Below are positions 17,853-26,602 of a DNA stretch of 64,000 nt, in pieces. The DNA is from Geojedonia litorea (GTDB taxonomy: Bacteria > Bacteroidota > Bacteroidia > Flavobacteriales > Flavobacteriaceae), in contig NZ_JBHSGP010000014.1 of assembly GCF_042654525.1 (NCBI RefSeq), positions 434,001-498,000 of the forward strand, in the 5' to 3' direction. The notes under the pieces are model-generated. The model worked only from the letters and a program-made list of their open reading frames with translations. It searched no databases and had not been told where the DNA came from. Each line of letters starts with the position of its first letter. The first letter of the stretch is position 1. The position numbers were made by a program, and so were the translations under genes.

Positions 17853-19397
17853 ATGAAGTTCATTTCACTAATTTTCTTGTTTTTTATATTAGTTACAGGG
17901 TGTAAATCTTCTAAACCTACAAGTACTAATAACCAAGAGTTTGCTTTGTCATTTCAAGAAGAGTTAATTCCATGGAATCCCAAAACCCCTTATAATATTG
18001 AAGAATTTAGAGGCGCATGGGTAGCCACAGTAGCCAACATTAACTGGCCTAGCAAACCCGGTCTATCTGTAAACGAACAACAAAAAGAAGCATTAATGCT
18101 TTTAGATTGTTTGAAAGAAAATAATTTTAACGCAGTAGTTTTTCAAGTACGCCCACAAGCAGATGCTATGTATGCAAGTCCGTTAGAACCATGGTCATCT
18201 TATCTAACCGGAAAACAAGGGGAGGCCCCTGAACCATTTTATGATCCTTTAAGTTTTTGGATACAAGCGGCTCATGAAAGAGGATTAGAATTACATGCAT
18301 GGCTTAATCCTTATAGAGCACATCATACTTCAGGAGGAGAAATAAGTGAACAATCAGTTATTAAAACGAACCCAGAACTAGTTGTAAGATTAGAAAACGG
18401 AATGTACTGGATGGACCCATCACTTCAAGGAACTCAAGATAGAACTTTAGCGGTAGTACTGGACCTATTGAAGCGATATGATATTGATGGGATACATTTT
18501 GATGATTATTTTTACCCTTATGACTCTTATAATAATGGTAAAGATTTTCCCGACATTAAATCATGGGAGAAGTATACTGAAAAAGGAGGATTACTGTCAA
18601 AAGCTGATTGGAGACGACAAGGTGTAAATACTTTTATAAAAAAAGCTTATACTGAAATAAAAAAGGTTAAACCCTATGTGAAATTTGGAATAAGCCCATT
18701 TGGTATATGGAGACCAGGGTATCCTGAATCAATTAAAGGCTATGATCAATACGAACTTTTATATGCAGATGCTAAACTCTGGCTTAATGAAGGATGGATC
18801 GATTATTTCGCACCCCAATTATATTGGAAAATAAATAGAATAGACCAGAGTTTTCCTGTCCTATTGGGATGGTGGCAAAGTCAAAATTCAAAGCAACGAC
18901 ATTTATGGCCAGGAATAAGTGCCTATACAGGAGCAAATGAGCAAAATGCTGATGAAACCTTAAATCAAATAATGATAACTAGGGGGATGCTCCCTAAAAG
19001 TAAAGGGACAATCCATTGGAGTATAGCCCCATTGGTAAAAAACGATACCTTATCTAAATCATTACAATTTGGCCCCTATTATAATCAATCACTAGTCCCC
19101 TCTTCTCCATGGCTAGATAATATACCTCCTTTAAAACCCGAAGTTCATTTAAATAAAAATCAGAACAATGTTTTTATCTCTTGGGAGCATTCAGAAAAAT
19201 TTGACGTATTTAGATGGGTGTTATATTATCAGTATAAAGACATAGACTGGCAACATACTATTTTAGACAGAAAAGACACTTCATTTGTTTTGCCTTTAGC
19301 AACTAAAAGCAATGATAAAGTATTACTAAAAATAGGCCTTACAGCCGTTGATAGAACTGGTAATCAAAGTGAATTCTTTGAAATTAAAATAAACTGA
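17853..19397 (+). CDS. Family 10-like glycosylhydrolase lipoprotein (GHL10/DUF187, YddW-type)
   Basis: A 514-residue lipoprotein (signal peptide, lipobox LVTGC, Cys17). The DUF187/GHL10 TIM barrel starts with EEFRGAWVATVANINWPSKPG (about 50), then FQVRPQADAMYASPLEPWS, HAWLNPYRAHH and the strand DIDGIHFDDYFYPY (about 210-223) that carries acidic residues expected in the active site. A fibronectin-like C-terminal segment (about 430-514) ends the protein. E. coli YddW (DigH) of this family has been described as acting on peptide-free peptidoglycan glycans. As the last gene of the cluster it fits peptidoglycan turnover; whether it is co-transcribed across the 87-base gap is unknown. Confidence 0.88.
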   Translation: MKFISLIFLFFILVTGCKSSKPTSTNNQEFALSFQEELIPWNPKTPYNIEEFRGAWVATVANINWPSKPGLSVNEQQKEALMLLDCLKENNFNAVVFQVRPQADAMYASPLEPWSSYLTGKQGEAPEPFYDPLSFWIQAAHERGLELHAWLNPYRAHHTSGGEISEQSVIKTNPELVVRLENGMYWMDPSLQGTQDRTLAVVLDLLKRYDIDGIHFDDYFYPYDSYNNGKDFPDIKSWEKYTEKGGLLSKADWRRQGVNTFIKKAYTEIKKVKPYVKFGISPFGIWRPGYPESIKGYDQYELLYADAKLWLNEGWIDYFAPQLYWKINRIDQSFPVLLGWWQSQNSKQRHLWPGISAYTGANEQNADETLNQIMITRGMLPKSKGTIHWSIAPLVKNDTLSKSLQFGPYYNQSLVPSSPWLDNIPPLKPEVHLNKNQNNVFISWEHSEKFDVFRWVLYYQYKDIDWQHTILDRKDTSFVLPLATKSNDKVLLKIGLTAVDRTGNQSEFFEIKIN

Positions 19398-19540
19398 TAA
19401 TTAAACCCATAATTTAGGATTGAAAAGTCAACTGGCTAATTAAATCACATTACGCAACGAACAAAGACCAAAGAAAGGGGTTAATTGGAGATATATTTCC
19501 GAATTACGTTGCAACATTAAGGAATATAATGAAAATAAAA

Positions 19541-19570
19541 AAAGCCTTTATCTTTTCAAATAAAGGCTTT
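19541..19570 (-). terminator. Terminator of tRNA-Leu
   Basis: AAAGCCTTTA (19541-19550) and TAAAGGCTTT (19561-19570) form a perfect 10-bp stem with a 10-base loop. Read on the minus strand the stem is followed by a T-run (19534-19540), directly after the tRNA. Confidence 0.8.
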
Positions 19571-19572
19571 AG

Positions 19573-19654
19573 TACTCAAGGTGGGAATCGAACCCACACT
19601 CCCGAAAGAACTGGATTTTGAATCCAGCGCGTCTACCAATTCCGCCACTTGAGC
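19573..19654 (-). tRNA. tRNA-Leu (anticodon CAA)
   Basis: An 82-base class II tRNA on the minus strand. The acceptor arms are GCTCAAG and CTTGAGT with discriminator A. The D arm contains GGCGGAATTGGTAGACGCG, the anticodon stem is CTGGA/TCCAG with loop TTCAAAA (anticodon CAA, complement of 19618-19620), a long variable arm follows, and the T arm is GTGGGTTCGATTCCCAC. CCA is not encoded. It reads UUG leucine codons. Confidence 0.97.
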
Positions 19655-19665
19655 AATTCGGATTG

Positions 19666-19695
19666 CAAAATTAGAAAAAAAATCATCACAAACAA
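19666..19695 (-). promoter_or_regulatory. Promoter of tRNA-Leu
   Basis: On the minus strand TTG (19693-19695), a 19-base spacer and TAATTTTG (19666-19673) match the Bacteroidota -33/-7 consensus (TTG, TAnnTTTG). The element ends 11 bases before the first base of the tRNA, which fits initiation just upstream of it. Confidence 0.7.
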
Positions 19696-19719
19696 TTAAA
19701 AATACTGGCTTTTATACTT

Positions 19720-19747
19720 TTGCAGTCCAAATAAATTCCTAAATTTG
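19720..19747 (+). promoter_or_regulatory. Probable prs promoter
   Basis: TTG (19720-19722), a 17-base spacer and the exact -7 element TAAATTTG (19740-19747) lie 51 bases before the prs start codon. The -33 spacing is slightly short, but the -7 match is exact. Confidence 0.6.
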
Positions 19748-19798
19748 CACCTCATTTAACAAAAGCGTTTCAATACGCTACAAAACAACATATTATCA

Positions 19799-20740
19799 AT
19801 GCCTAATGTAGTTACAGAAGCTAAAATTTTTGCATGCAATCAGAGTCGAGAACTAGCTGAAAAAATAGCGGAGACTTTTGGTGTAAAATTAGGTAATGTG
19901 ATCACTTCAACCTATAGTGATGGCGAGTTTCAACCATCATATGAAGAATCCATTAGAGGCACACGAATTTTCATAATTGGTTCTACGCATCCAGGACCTC
20001 AAAATTTAATGGAAATGTTGTTGATGATTGATGCAGCAAAACGCGCATCGGCAAGGCACATTACTGCGGTATTACCTTATTTTGGATGGGCTAGACAAGA
20101 TAGAAAGGATAAACCTAGAGTACCTATCGCTGCTAAACTAGTCGCAAAAATGTTGGAAGCCGCAGGAGCAACCCGTATTATAACTATGGATTTGCATGCC
20201 GATCAAATTCAAGGGTTTTTTGAAAAACCTGTAGATCACTTATTTGCCTCTACGGTGTTTTTACCCTATTTAAGAAGTTTGAATTTAGAAAACCTGACTA
20301 TTGCTTCACCTGACATGGGTGGTTCTAAAAGAGCTTATGCCTACTCTAAAGCTTTAGAAAGTGATGTTGTAATATGTTATAAACAACGTGCTAAAGCTAA
20401 TGTCATTTCACATATGGAACTCATTGGTGACGTTACAGGTAAAAATGTTGTTTTAGTGGATGATATGGTAGATACAGCAGGAACGTTGACTAAAGCTGCA
20501 GATTTAATGATGGAACGTGGTGCTTTAAGTGTAAGAGCAATATGCACTCACCCCATTTTATCTGGAAGTGCTTATGAACGATTAGAAAACTCAAAACTTG
20601 AAGAATTGATTGTAACAGATTCAATTCCTTTAAAACAAAAGAGCAGCAAATTAAGAGTGATTAGCTGCGCCGAACTTTTTGCAGATGTCATGCACAATGT
20701 GCATTACAACAAGTCAATAAGTTCCAAATTTATAATGTAA
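19799..20740 (+). CDS. prs: Ribose-phosphate pyrophosphokinase
   Basis: Makes PRPP from ribose-5-phosphate and ATP for nucleotide, histidine and NAD synthesis in the cytoplasm. The 313-residue length is standard. Seen are the ATP/ribose-phosphate region SDGEFQPSYEESIRG, LPYFGWARQDRKDKPRVPI, the metal-binding MDLHADQIQGFF and the PRPP-binding loop VVLVDDMVDTAGTLTKAA near residue 220. The gene is followed after 24 bases by rplY, a pairing common in Bacteroidota, and the two share a terminator downstream. Confidence 0.97.
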   Translation: MPNVVTEAKIFACNQSRELAEKIAETFGVKLGNVITSTYSDGEFQPSYEESIRGTRIFIIGSTHPGPQNLMEMLLMIDAAKRASARHITAVLPYFGWARQDRKDKPRVPIAAKLVAKMLEAAGATRIITMDLHADQIQGFFEKPVDHLFASTVFLPYLRSLNLENLTIASPDMGGSKRAYAYSKALESDVVICYKQRAKANVISHMELIGDVTGKNVVLVDDMVDTAGTLTKAADLMMERGALSVRAICTHPILSGSAYERLENSKLEELIVTDSIPLKQKSSKLRVISCAELFADVMHNVHYNKSISSKFIM

Positions 20741-20764
20741 TTAATATTAATATAAACACAAACA

Positions 20765-21418
20765 ATGAAATCAATTACAATCAATGGATCTCAAAGAGAA
20801 AGCGTGGGCAAAAAAGCAACAAAAGCCTTACGTAATGCTGGTCAGGTTCCTTGCGTATTATACGGAGGAGATAAACCAGTGCATTTCTCGGCAACAGAAT
20901 TAGCATTTTCAAATCTGGTTTATACGCCAAATGCGCATACTGTTGTAATTAATTTAGAAAATGGTGAAACTTATGATGCAATCATGCAAGACATTCAATT
21001 TCACCCTGTAACTGATAGAATTTTACACGTAGATTTCTATCAATTATTTGCCGACAAAGAAATCACTATGGACATTCCAGTACATATTATTGGAGTATCT
21101 AAAGGTGTTTTAAATGGAGGTGTACTTCGTAAAAACAAACGTAAATTAAGAGTAAAAGCTTTACCTGCTAATTTACCTGATTTTATTGAAGCCGATATTA
21201 CGCCTTTAAAAATTGGAAGCAAATTGTACATTACCGAATTAGAAAACGATGCTTACAAATTTTTACATCCAGACAACACTGTAGTATGTCAAGTAAGACG
21301 TTCTAGAGCTAGTATTGCTGAATTTGAAGCTGAAGATGAAGAAGAATTAGAAGAAGGAGCTGAAGCTACAACTGAAGGAGGAGATGCTCCAGCAGCTGAA
21401 GCTACTGCAGAAGCATAA
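20765..21418 (+). CDS. rplY: 50S ribosomal protein L25/general stress protein Ctc
   Basis: A 217-residue member of the long (Ctc) form of L25, which binds 5S rRNA. The N-terminal L25 domain (about 1-90) has the SITINGSQRESVGKKATKALRNAGQVPCVLYGG signature region in pieces (for example GKKATKALRNAGQVPCVLYG), followed by the TL5/Ctc beta domain (about 95-180) and an acidic, Glu/Ala-rich tail (about 185-217). It lies 24 bases after prs and ends at a hairpin terminator. Confidence 0.95.
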   Translation: MKSITINGSQRESVGKKATKALRNAGQVPCVLYGGDKPVHFSATELAFSNLVYTPNAHTVVINLENGETYDAIMQDIQFHPVTDRILHVDFYQLFADKEITMDIPVHIIGVSKGVLNGGVLRKNKRKLRVKALPANLPDFIEADITPLKIGSKLYITELENDAYKFLHPDNTVVCQVRRSRASIAEFEAEDEEELEEGAEATTEGGDAPAAEATAEA

Positions 21419-21447
21419 GAATAACATCTTAAGTTCTGATATAATTT

Positions 21448-21480
21448 AAAAGCATTCTGTTAATTCAGGATGCTTTTTTA
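21448..21480 (+). terminator. Terminator of prs-rplY
   Basis: AAAAGCATTC (21448-21457) pairs with GGATGCTTTT (21468-21477; one G-T pair) around a 10-base loop and runs into a T-tract, 30 bases after the rplY stop. Confidence 0.8.
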
Positions 21481-21500
21481 TTTTTACACAAATTAACATC

Positions 21501-22136
21501 ATGTTAAAATTCTTCTTTAACCTATTTAAAAAAGAAAATTCTTCAGTAAAGCATGAAGTAAACGACCATATGAAAAAATTTCTCATTGTAGGATTAGGGA
21601 ACATTGGTGAAAAATACCAAAACACACGACATAATATTGGCTTTAAAGTCCTTGATTATTTAGCTGAAAAAGAACAACTTGTTTTCGACACTCAAAAATT
21701 AGGAGACATTTGTACTTATAAGTTCAAGGGTCGCACATTTACTTTACTAAAACCTAGTACTTATATGAATTTAAGTGGAAAATCTGTTGTTTATTGGATG
21801 ACAAAAGAAAAAACACCTCTAGAAAATGTGTTAATAATCACTGATGATCTCAACTTACCGTTTGGTACCATTCGATTAAAAACCAAGGGCAGTGATGGTG
21901 GCCATAACGGACTAAAAGATATACAAGACAAATTGCAAACTGTAAATTACAACAGATTTCGATTTGGAATTAGTGATACCTTCAGTAAAGGAAGGCAAGT
22001 AGATTATGTTTTAGGAGAGTGGACCGATGAGGAAAACCTTAAATTGCCTGAACGCCTAGAAAAGTCTGTAGAGCTAATAAAGTCATTTGGCACTGCTGGT
22101 ATTGCTATTACCATGAACACTTTCAATGGCACCTAA
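21501..22136 (+). CDS. pth: Peptidyl-tRNA hydrolase
   Basis: Releases tRNA from peptidyl-tRNA dropped by ribosomes. From the first ATG the protein has 211 residues; the canonical Pth start is the internal ATG at 21570 (MKKFLIVGLGNIG), giving 188 residues. The extra N-terminal 23 residues (basic and hydrophobic) recur in flavobacterial annotations, so the true start is uncertain. Catalytic features are NTRHNIGF with the active-site His, MNLSGKSV with the substrate-binding Asn, and ITDDLNLPFG with the catalytic Asp. It has no obvious operon partner; the next gene begins 85 bases on. Confidence 0.93.
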   Translation: MLKFFFNLFKKENSSVKHEVNDHMKKFLIVGLGNIGEKYQNTRHNIGFKVLDYLAEKEQLVFDTQKLGDICTYKFKGRTFTLLKPSTYMNLSGKSVVYWMTKEKTPLENVLIITDDLNLPFGTIRLKTKGSDGGHNGLKDIQDKLQTVNYNRFRFGISDTFSKGRQVDYVLGEWTDEENLKLPERLEKSVELIKSFGTAGIAITMNTFNGT

Positions 22137-22221
22137 TTAGTTTTAAATCAATAGTGCTAAGGGGTCTGAAATTAAATATTTTTAGAACAAAACACTTAAA
22201 TTCATATATTTATAGGCTATT

Positions 22222-24222
22222 ATGAATTGCCCTATGAAAAAAATTGCGCTTTCCATTTTTGTTTTGGCTTGCTTTTTATGTTCAGGGATTTTGGAAGCTC
22301 AAGAAAAATCAACCTCTAAAAAAGCCTCTAAACCTACGCCCAACGGAATACATCGTTGCTCCTCTGATGAATACAATGCCGAACTCTTAAAACAATACCC
22401 AAATATGATGGGTAGTAAAAGTTTTGAAAAGAAACTTGAAAACAAAATAAAAGAACTTAAAGCATCACGAATACTCTCTGCAAATGGTGCTACATTAGTG
22501 AGAATACCAGTTGTTGTTCATGTTATCCACAACGGAACTGCGGTTGGGGTTGGTGCAAACATATCAGATGCTCAAGTATTATCTCAAATTCAAGTACTCA
22601 ACGAAGATTTTAGAAAAATGACTGGAACACGAGGAGAAAATTCACATCCTGATGGAGCCGATACAAATATTGAATTTTATTTGGCAAAAGAATCTCCTAA
22701 TGGGTGTACTACATCAGGAATTGAACGATATGACCTGTCCAACATAAGTACAACATGGCATGGTCCTGATGTTCCTAATTCAAATACTGAAACCATTTTA
22801 AAACCTATGACTATATGGGATTCCACGAGGTATTTAAATATGTGGACGGTAACTTTAAGTGGCAGCAATTTATTAGGTTATGCACAATTTCCAGGAGGCC
22901 CTACTGATACGGATGGCGTTGTGATGGGACACCAATATTTTGGCTCGAATGATGCACCTGGAGTAAATTTAAACGGCTCTACTCCATTCGATTTAGGAAG
23001 AACGACTACCCATGAAGTTGGTCATTTTTTAGGATTATTCCATACCTTTCAAGATGAAGGCAGTTGTTCAGCACCAGGTGACTTCTGTGATGATACACCT
23101 GCCGTTTTAAATCCAAATTATGGATGCCCCACAACAATCCCAGACTCTTGTCCAGCTGATCCAGGACTAGACATGATTGAAAACTATATGGATTATTCTA
23201 ATGACGCTTGTATGAATATTTTCACTAATGATCAGAGCGCGAGAATGGATGCCGCTTTATCCGGGGCTAGATTATCATTAGCCAATTCAACTGTTCCAGA
23301 TAGCCGCACAGCTGTTAACTATGATAGTAGTATAAAAATTGAAAGTATAAACCTGGAAGCTTGCACAGGCACATTCTCACCAAAAGTAATTCTAACAAAC
23401 TTTGGAACTATACCTTTGACGTCTGCCACCATTACATATAATTTAAATGGCGGAGCTTCTATGGTTGAAAATTGGACAGGCTCTTTGTCTGAAGAAGCTC
23501 ACGAAACCATCAGCTTGCCATCAATGACAACACCCCCTGGAAATAATATCCTTAATGTTACGGTATCACAAACAAATACCGATCAAAGGGGCTGTAATGA
23601 TGGAGATGCAAAGAGCTTTAATGGGGTCACATATGAAAATACAACTCAGATACACTTAACACTTAATACTGATGATTTTGCTAATGAAATAGACTGGGAA
23701 TTTAAAAATAGCAGTAACACCCTGTTATATAGTGGTAGTTATGATTCTCCTGCAGATGATAATAAAACCTTTATAGAAGCCTTTGATGTCGTAGCTAACG
23801 AATGTTATACCTTTACCATTACGGATACTCAAGGTGATGGTATTTGCTGTGATTTTGGCATAGGTTCGTATGAATTGAGGACTGACAATAATACATTGAT
23901 TGTAAGCGGTGGTTCTTTTGCCTTTTCTGAAACAACAACCATGTCTACCACTGCATTAAGTATGGACGATTATTTTAAAACTAATAGAGTAAAGATATAC
24001 CCAAATCCTACCCAAAATGATTTAACCATTTCTATGTTAAATCCAAGGCAACTACCAAATGGATTTCAAGTTTATAACATGTTAGGTCAAGCCATATTTT
24101 CTAAATCAATTACTACGGTAGAAGACTTGAAAATAAACACATCCATTTTGAGTAATGGCATGTATTTTATTAAAATCTCAAAAGGAAGCAGGTCAATAGC
24201 AATTCCTTTTATCAAAAAATAA
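22222..24222 (+). CDS. Secreted M43 (pappalysin-type) zinc metalloprotease with T9SS domain
   Basis: A 666-residue exported protease. A signal peptide lies within the first 26 residues; an internal ATG at 22234 (MKKIALSIF) is an equally likely start. The metzincin zinc site HEVGHFLGLFH is at about 264-274 and the Met-turn region NYMDYSND follows near 320, as in the M43 family. After the protease domain come beta-rich segments (about 375-560) and a type A T9SS sorting domain (YPNPTQNDLTI near 594 to the end). It probably digests proteins outside the cell. It sits alone between pth and a strong palindromic terminator. Confidence 0.92.
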   Translation: MNCPMKKIALSIFVLACFLCSGILEAQEKSTSKKASKPTPNGIHRCSSDEYNAELLKQYPNMMGSKSFEKKLENKIKELKASRILSANGATLVRIPVVVHVIHNGTAVGVGANISDAQVLSQIQVLNEDFRKMTGTRGENSHPDGADTNIEFYLAKESPNGCTTSGIERYDLSNISTTWHGPDVPNSNTETILKPMTIWDSTRYLNMWTVTLSGSNLLGYAQFPGGPTDTDGVVMGHQYFGSNDAPGVNLNGSTPFDLGRTTTHEVGHFLGLFHTFQDEGSCSAPGDFCDDTPAVLNPNYGCPTTIPDSCPADPGLDMIENYMDYSNDACMNIFTNDQSARMDAALSGARLSLANSTVPDSRTAVNYDSSIKIESINLEACTGTFSPKVILTNFGTIPLTSATITYNLNGGASMVENWTGSLSEEAHETISLPSMTTPPGNNILNVTVSQTNTDQRGCNDGDAKSFNGVTYENTTQIHLTLNTDDFANEIDWEFKNSSNTLLYSGSYDSPADDNKTFIEAFDVVANECYTFTITDTQGDGICCDFGIGSYELRTDNNTLIVSGGSFAFSETTTMSTTALSMDDYFKTNRVKIYPNPTQNDLTISMLNPRQLPNGFQVYNMLGQAIFSKSITTVEDLKINTSILSNGMYFIKISKGSRSIAIPFIKK

Positions 24223-24240
24223 ATTCGAATTCAAAATTAA

Positions 24241-24276
24241 TTAAACAGAGGATTGAAATTTCAATCCTCTGTTTAA
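24241..24276. terminator. Perfect 36-base palindrome, probable terminator
   Basis: Bases 24241-24258 are the exact reverse complement of 24259-24276 (core CAGAGGATTGAAA/TTTCAATCCTCTG). The M43 gene ends 18 bases before it. The outer TTAAA/TTTAA ends give a short T-run on either strand, so a terminator is the simplest reading. Confidence 0.65.
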
Positions 24277-24318
24277 TATTGATAGTTTAATGGTTATTTT
24301 TACAAAAAATCGACGGCA

Positions 24319-25245
24319 TTGGAATTACATAAAACCCTAAAATCATATAAAAACGAACCTTCTGTAATCACCATTGGCACCTTTGATGGCGTTCATATTG
24401 GGCATCAAAAAATTATTAAACGATTGGTTGAGCGTGCTAAAGAGAAAAAACTTTCTTCATTGATACTAACCTTTTTTCCTCATCCAAGGGCTGTTTTACA
24501 GAGTGGTGTAGATATCAAATTACTTAATACCATTGATGAGCGAAAAGCAATTTTATCGCATTTAGGGTTAGACCACTTAATTATTAAAAAGTTTACCAAA
24601 GAATTCGCACGTTATACAGCTGAACACTATGTGCGGGAAGTATTGGTCGAAGAGCTTAATGCCAAACACATCATTATAGGTTATGACCACAGGTTTGGAA
24701 AAAAACGAAGTGCCGATATTAAAGACCTCATCAAATATGGGCATGAGTATGGCTTTGAAGTAGAACAAATTTCAGCACAGGACATTGAAGATGTTGCCGT
24801 AAGTTCAACAAAAATAAGGACAGCACTAGCCCATGGCGATATAAACACAGCCAATGCATATTTAGGCTACAACTATTTTTTAACTGGTAAGGTGGTAAAA
24901 GGGAAGCAAATAGGGAAGCAAATCGGATTCCCAACCGCTAATATTTACATCAAAGAAGATTACAAACTCATTCCAAAAAATGGTGTTTATGTCGTTAAAT
25001 GCACTCTAAAAAACGAATTGCTTTATGGTATGATGAATATTGGCACCAATCCTACAGTAGATGGTTCAAAACAATCTATTGAAGTGCATTTTTTTAATTT
25101 CAACCGTAGTCTTTATGACCAGTACCTTAAAGTCGAAATTTTAGAGCGTTTAAGGGATGAGCGTAAATTCGAATCCCTTGAAGCCTTGCAGTTGCAATTA
25201 CAAAAAGATCAATCTACAGCATTAGAATACCTTAATATCACCTAG
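24319..25245 (+). CDS. ribF: Bifunctional riboflavin kinase/FAD synthetase
   Basis: Phosphorylates riboflavin to FMN and adenylylates FMN to FAD. The 308-residue protein starts at a TTG codon, since no ATG precedes the first conserved motif. The N-terminal nucleotidyltransferase domain shows GTFDGVHIGHQKII (HxGH motif) near residue 20 and VSSTKIRTAL near 160; the C-terminal flavokinase domain shows GKQIGFPTANI near 198 and GMMNIGTNPTVDG near 238. The stop codon overlaps the GTG start of the next gene by one base. Confidence 0.95.
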   Translation: MELHKTLKSYKNEPSVITIGTFDGVHIGHQKIIKRLVERAKEKKLSSLILTFFPHPRAVLQSGVDIKLLNTIDERKAILSHLGLDHLIIKKFTKEFARYTAEHYVREVLVEELNAKHIIIGYDHRFGKKRSADIKDLIKYGHEYGFEVEQISAQDIEDVAVSSTKIRTALAHGDINTANAYLGYNYFLTGKVVKGKQIGKQIGFPTANIYIKEDYKLIPKNGVYVVKCTLKNELLYGMMNIGTNPTVDGSKQSIEVHFFNFNRSLYDQYLKVEILERLRDERKFESLEALQLQLQKDQSTALEYLNIT

Positions 25246-26558
25246 TGAACAAATTCCTGTTTAAACATATTGATAATAGTACATTAATAGTGTTTAGGGT
25301 ATGTTTCGGTTTTCTGGTAATTGTAGAAAGTTTTGGCGCCATTTTTACAGGCTGGGTCAAACACACGTTTATAGATCCTCAATTCACCTTTTCATTTATT
25401 TCGTTTCAATGGCTTCAACCACTTCCCGGTAATTGGATGTATATGTACTATGCTATTATGGGAATTCTAGGTTTAGGCATTATGGTTGGCTACAAATATA
25501 GATGGAGTATCATTGGGTTTACACTTCTTTGGTCTGTCACATATTTCATGCAAAAATCGTCATACAATAACCATTATTATCTTTTGATTTTGTTAAGCGC
25601 ATTTATGGCCATCGTTCCTGCCAACAGGTATCTATCTTTAGACGCGAAACTGCAGCCTGAAATCAAAAGTAATGCTATGCCTAATTGGTGTAGATGGATT
25701 TTCATAGCACAAATGCTCATCGTCTATTCTTATGCGGCTGTTGCCAAATTATATCCAGACTGGTTAAATTTATCTGTTATAGAGGTTTTAATGAAAGACA
25801 AGCAAGGTTATGCACTTGTTGGTGAGCTTTTGCAACAGCGATGGTTACAGGCTATCATTGCTTATGGAGGCATTTTGTATGATGGATTAATAATCCCATT
25901 ATTACTTTGGAAGCCTACTCGTAAATGGGCGTTTATTATTTCAATCGTATTTCACTTATTTAATTCGTTTGTATTCCAAATCGGAATTTTTCCTTACATG
26001 TCATTGGCTTTGTGTCTGTTCTTTTTTGAACCTAAAACCATTCAACAGGTATTTTTAAAAAAGAAGACATATTATGAAGGTGATGAAGTAATACTACCAA
26101 ACCACAAAAAGCCATTCGTAGTCATTTTGACCTTATATTTTATCATTCAAATTGCCTTGCCTTTAAGGCATTGGTTCATAAAAGATGATGTTCTGTGGAC
26201 CGAAGAAGGCCATCGTTTATCCTGGCGAATGATGCTTCGATCTAGATCCGGTATTACCAACTTTAAAGTAATCGACAAGGCTTCAAAAGTAGAAATCCCT
26301 ATTAAGTTGGAAGACTATCTTACGGCGAAGCAAATCCGAAATGTCAAAACTAAACCTGATATGATGTGGCAATTTGCACAATATCTAAAACGCAGTTATG
26401 CAAAAAACGGATTGGATATAGAAGTTTATGTAAACAGCTATTTAAAAGTTAATGACAATCCTATTAAACCGTTTATAAATCCAGACGTAGATCTCGCAAA
26501 TGTTAAATGGGAACCTTTTAAACACAGCTCGTGGATTTTACCTTCAAAACAAGATTAA
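25245..26558 (+). CDS. HTTM domain protein (vitamin K-dependent carboxylase-like)
   Basis: A 437-residue multispanning membrane protein with a GTG start that overlaps the ribF stop by one base. The N-terminal 300 residues have six to eight hydrophobic segments with the HTTM-family pattern (FRVCFGFLVIVESF, SSYNNHYYLLILLSAFMAIVPANRYLSLD, AVAKLYPDWL, FHLFNSFVFQIGIFPYMSLALC). The C-terminal part is soluble, with HRLSWRMMLRSRSG near 325. The human relative carboxylates glutamate, but the bacterial HTTM role is unresolved. Translational coupling to ribF may only reflect gene packing. Confidence 0.85.
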   Translation: MNKFLFKHIDNSTLIVFRVCFGFLVIVESFGAIFTGWVKHTFIDPQFTFSFISFQWLQPLPGNWMYMYYAIMGILGLGIMVGYKYRWSIIGFTLLWSVTYFMQKSSYNNHYYLLILLSAFMAIVPANRYLSLDAKLQPEIKSNAMPNWCRWIFIAQMLIVYSYAAVAKLYPDWLNLSVIEVLMKDKQGYALVGELLQQRWLQAIIAYGGILYDGLIIPLLLWKPTRKWAFIISIVFHLFNSFVFQIGIFPYMSLALCLFFFEPKTIQQVFLKKKTYYEGDEVILPNHKKPFVVILTLYFIIQIALPLRHWFIKDDVLWTEEGHRLSWRMMLRSRSGITNFKVIDKASKVEIPIKLEDYLTAKQIRNVKTKPDMMWQFAQYLKRSYAKNGLDIEVYVNSYLKVNDNPIKPFINPDVDLANVKWEPFKHSSWILPSKQD

Positions 26559-26574
26559 ATTTAGGGCAATTGTG

Positions 26575-26582
26575 TAAATTTG
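26575..26582 (+). promoter_or_regulatory. -7 element before serS
   Basis: An exact TAAATTTG lies 20 bases before the serS ATG, placing initiation about 14 bases upstream of the start. No TTG was found at the expected -33 distance, so this is a -7-only match. Confidence 0.45.
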
Positions 26583-26602
26583 TCGCTTAAATTTATCCCA
26601 TA

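Noticed and set aside
19440..19530. Inverted GCAACG/CGTTGC pair downstream of the GHL10 gene
   Set aside because: Arms are only six bases with a spacer of about 50 bases; a chance match is likely, and no function is suggested.
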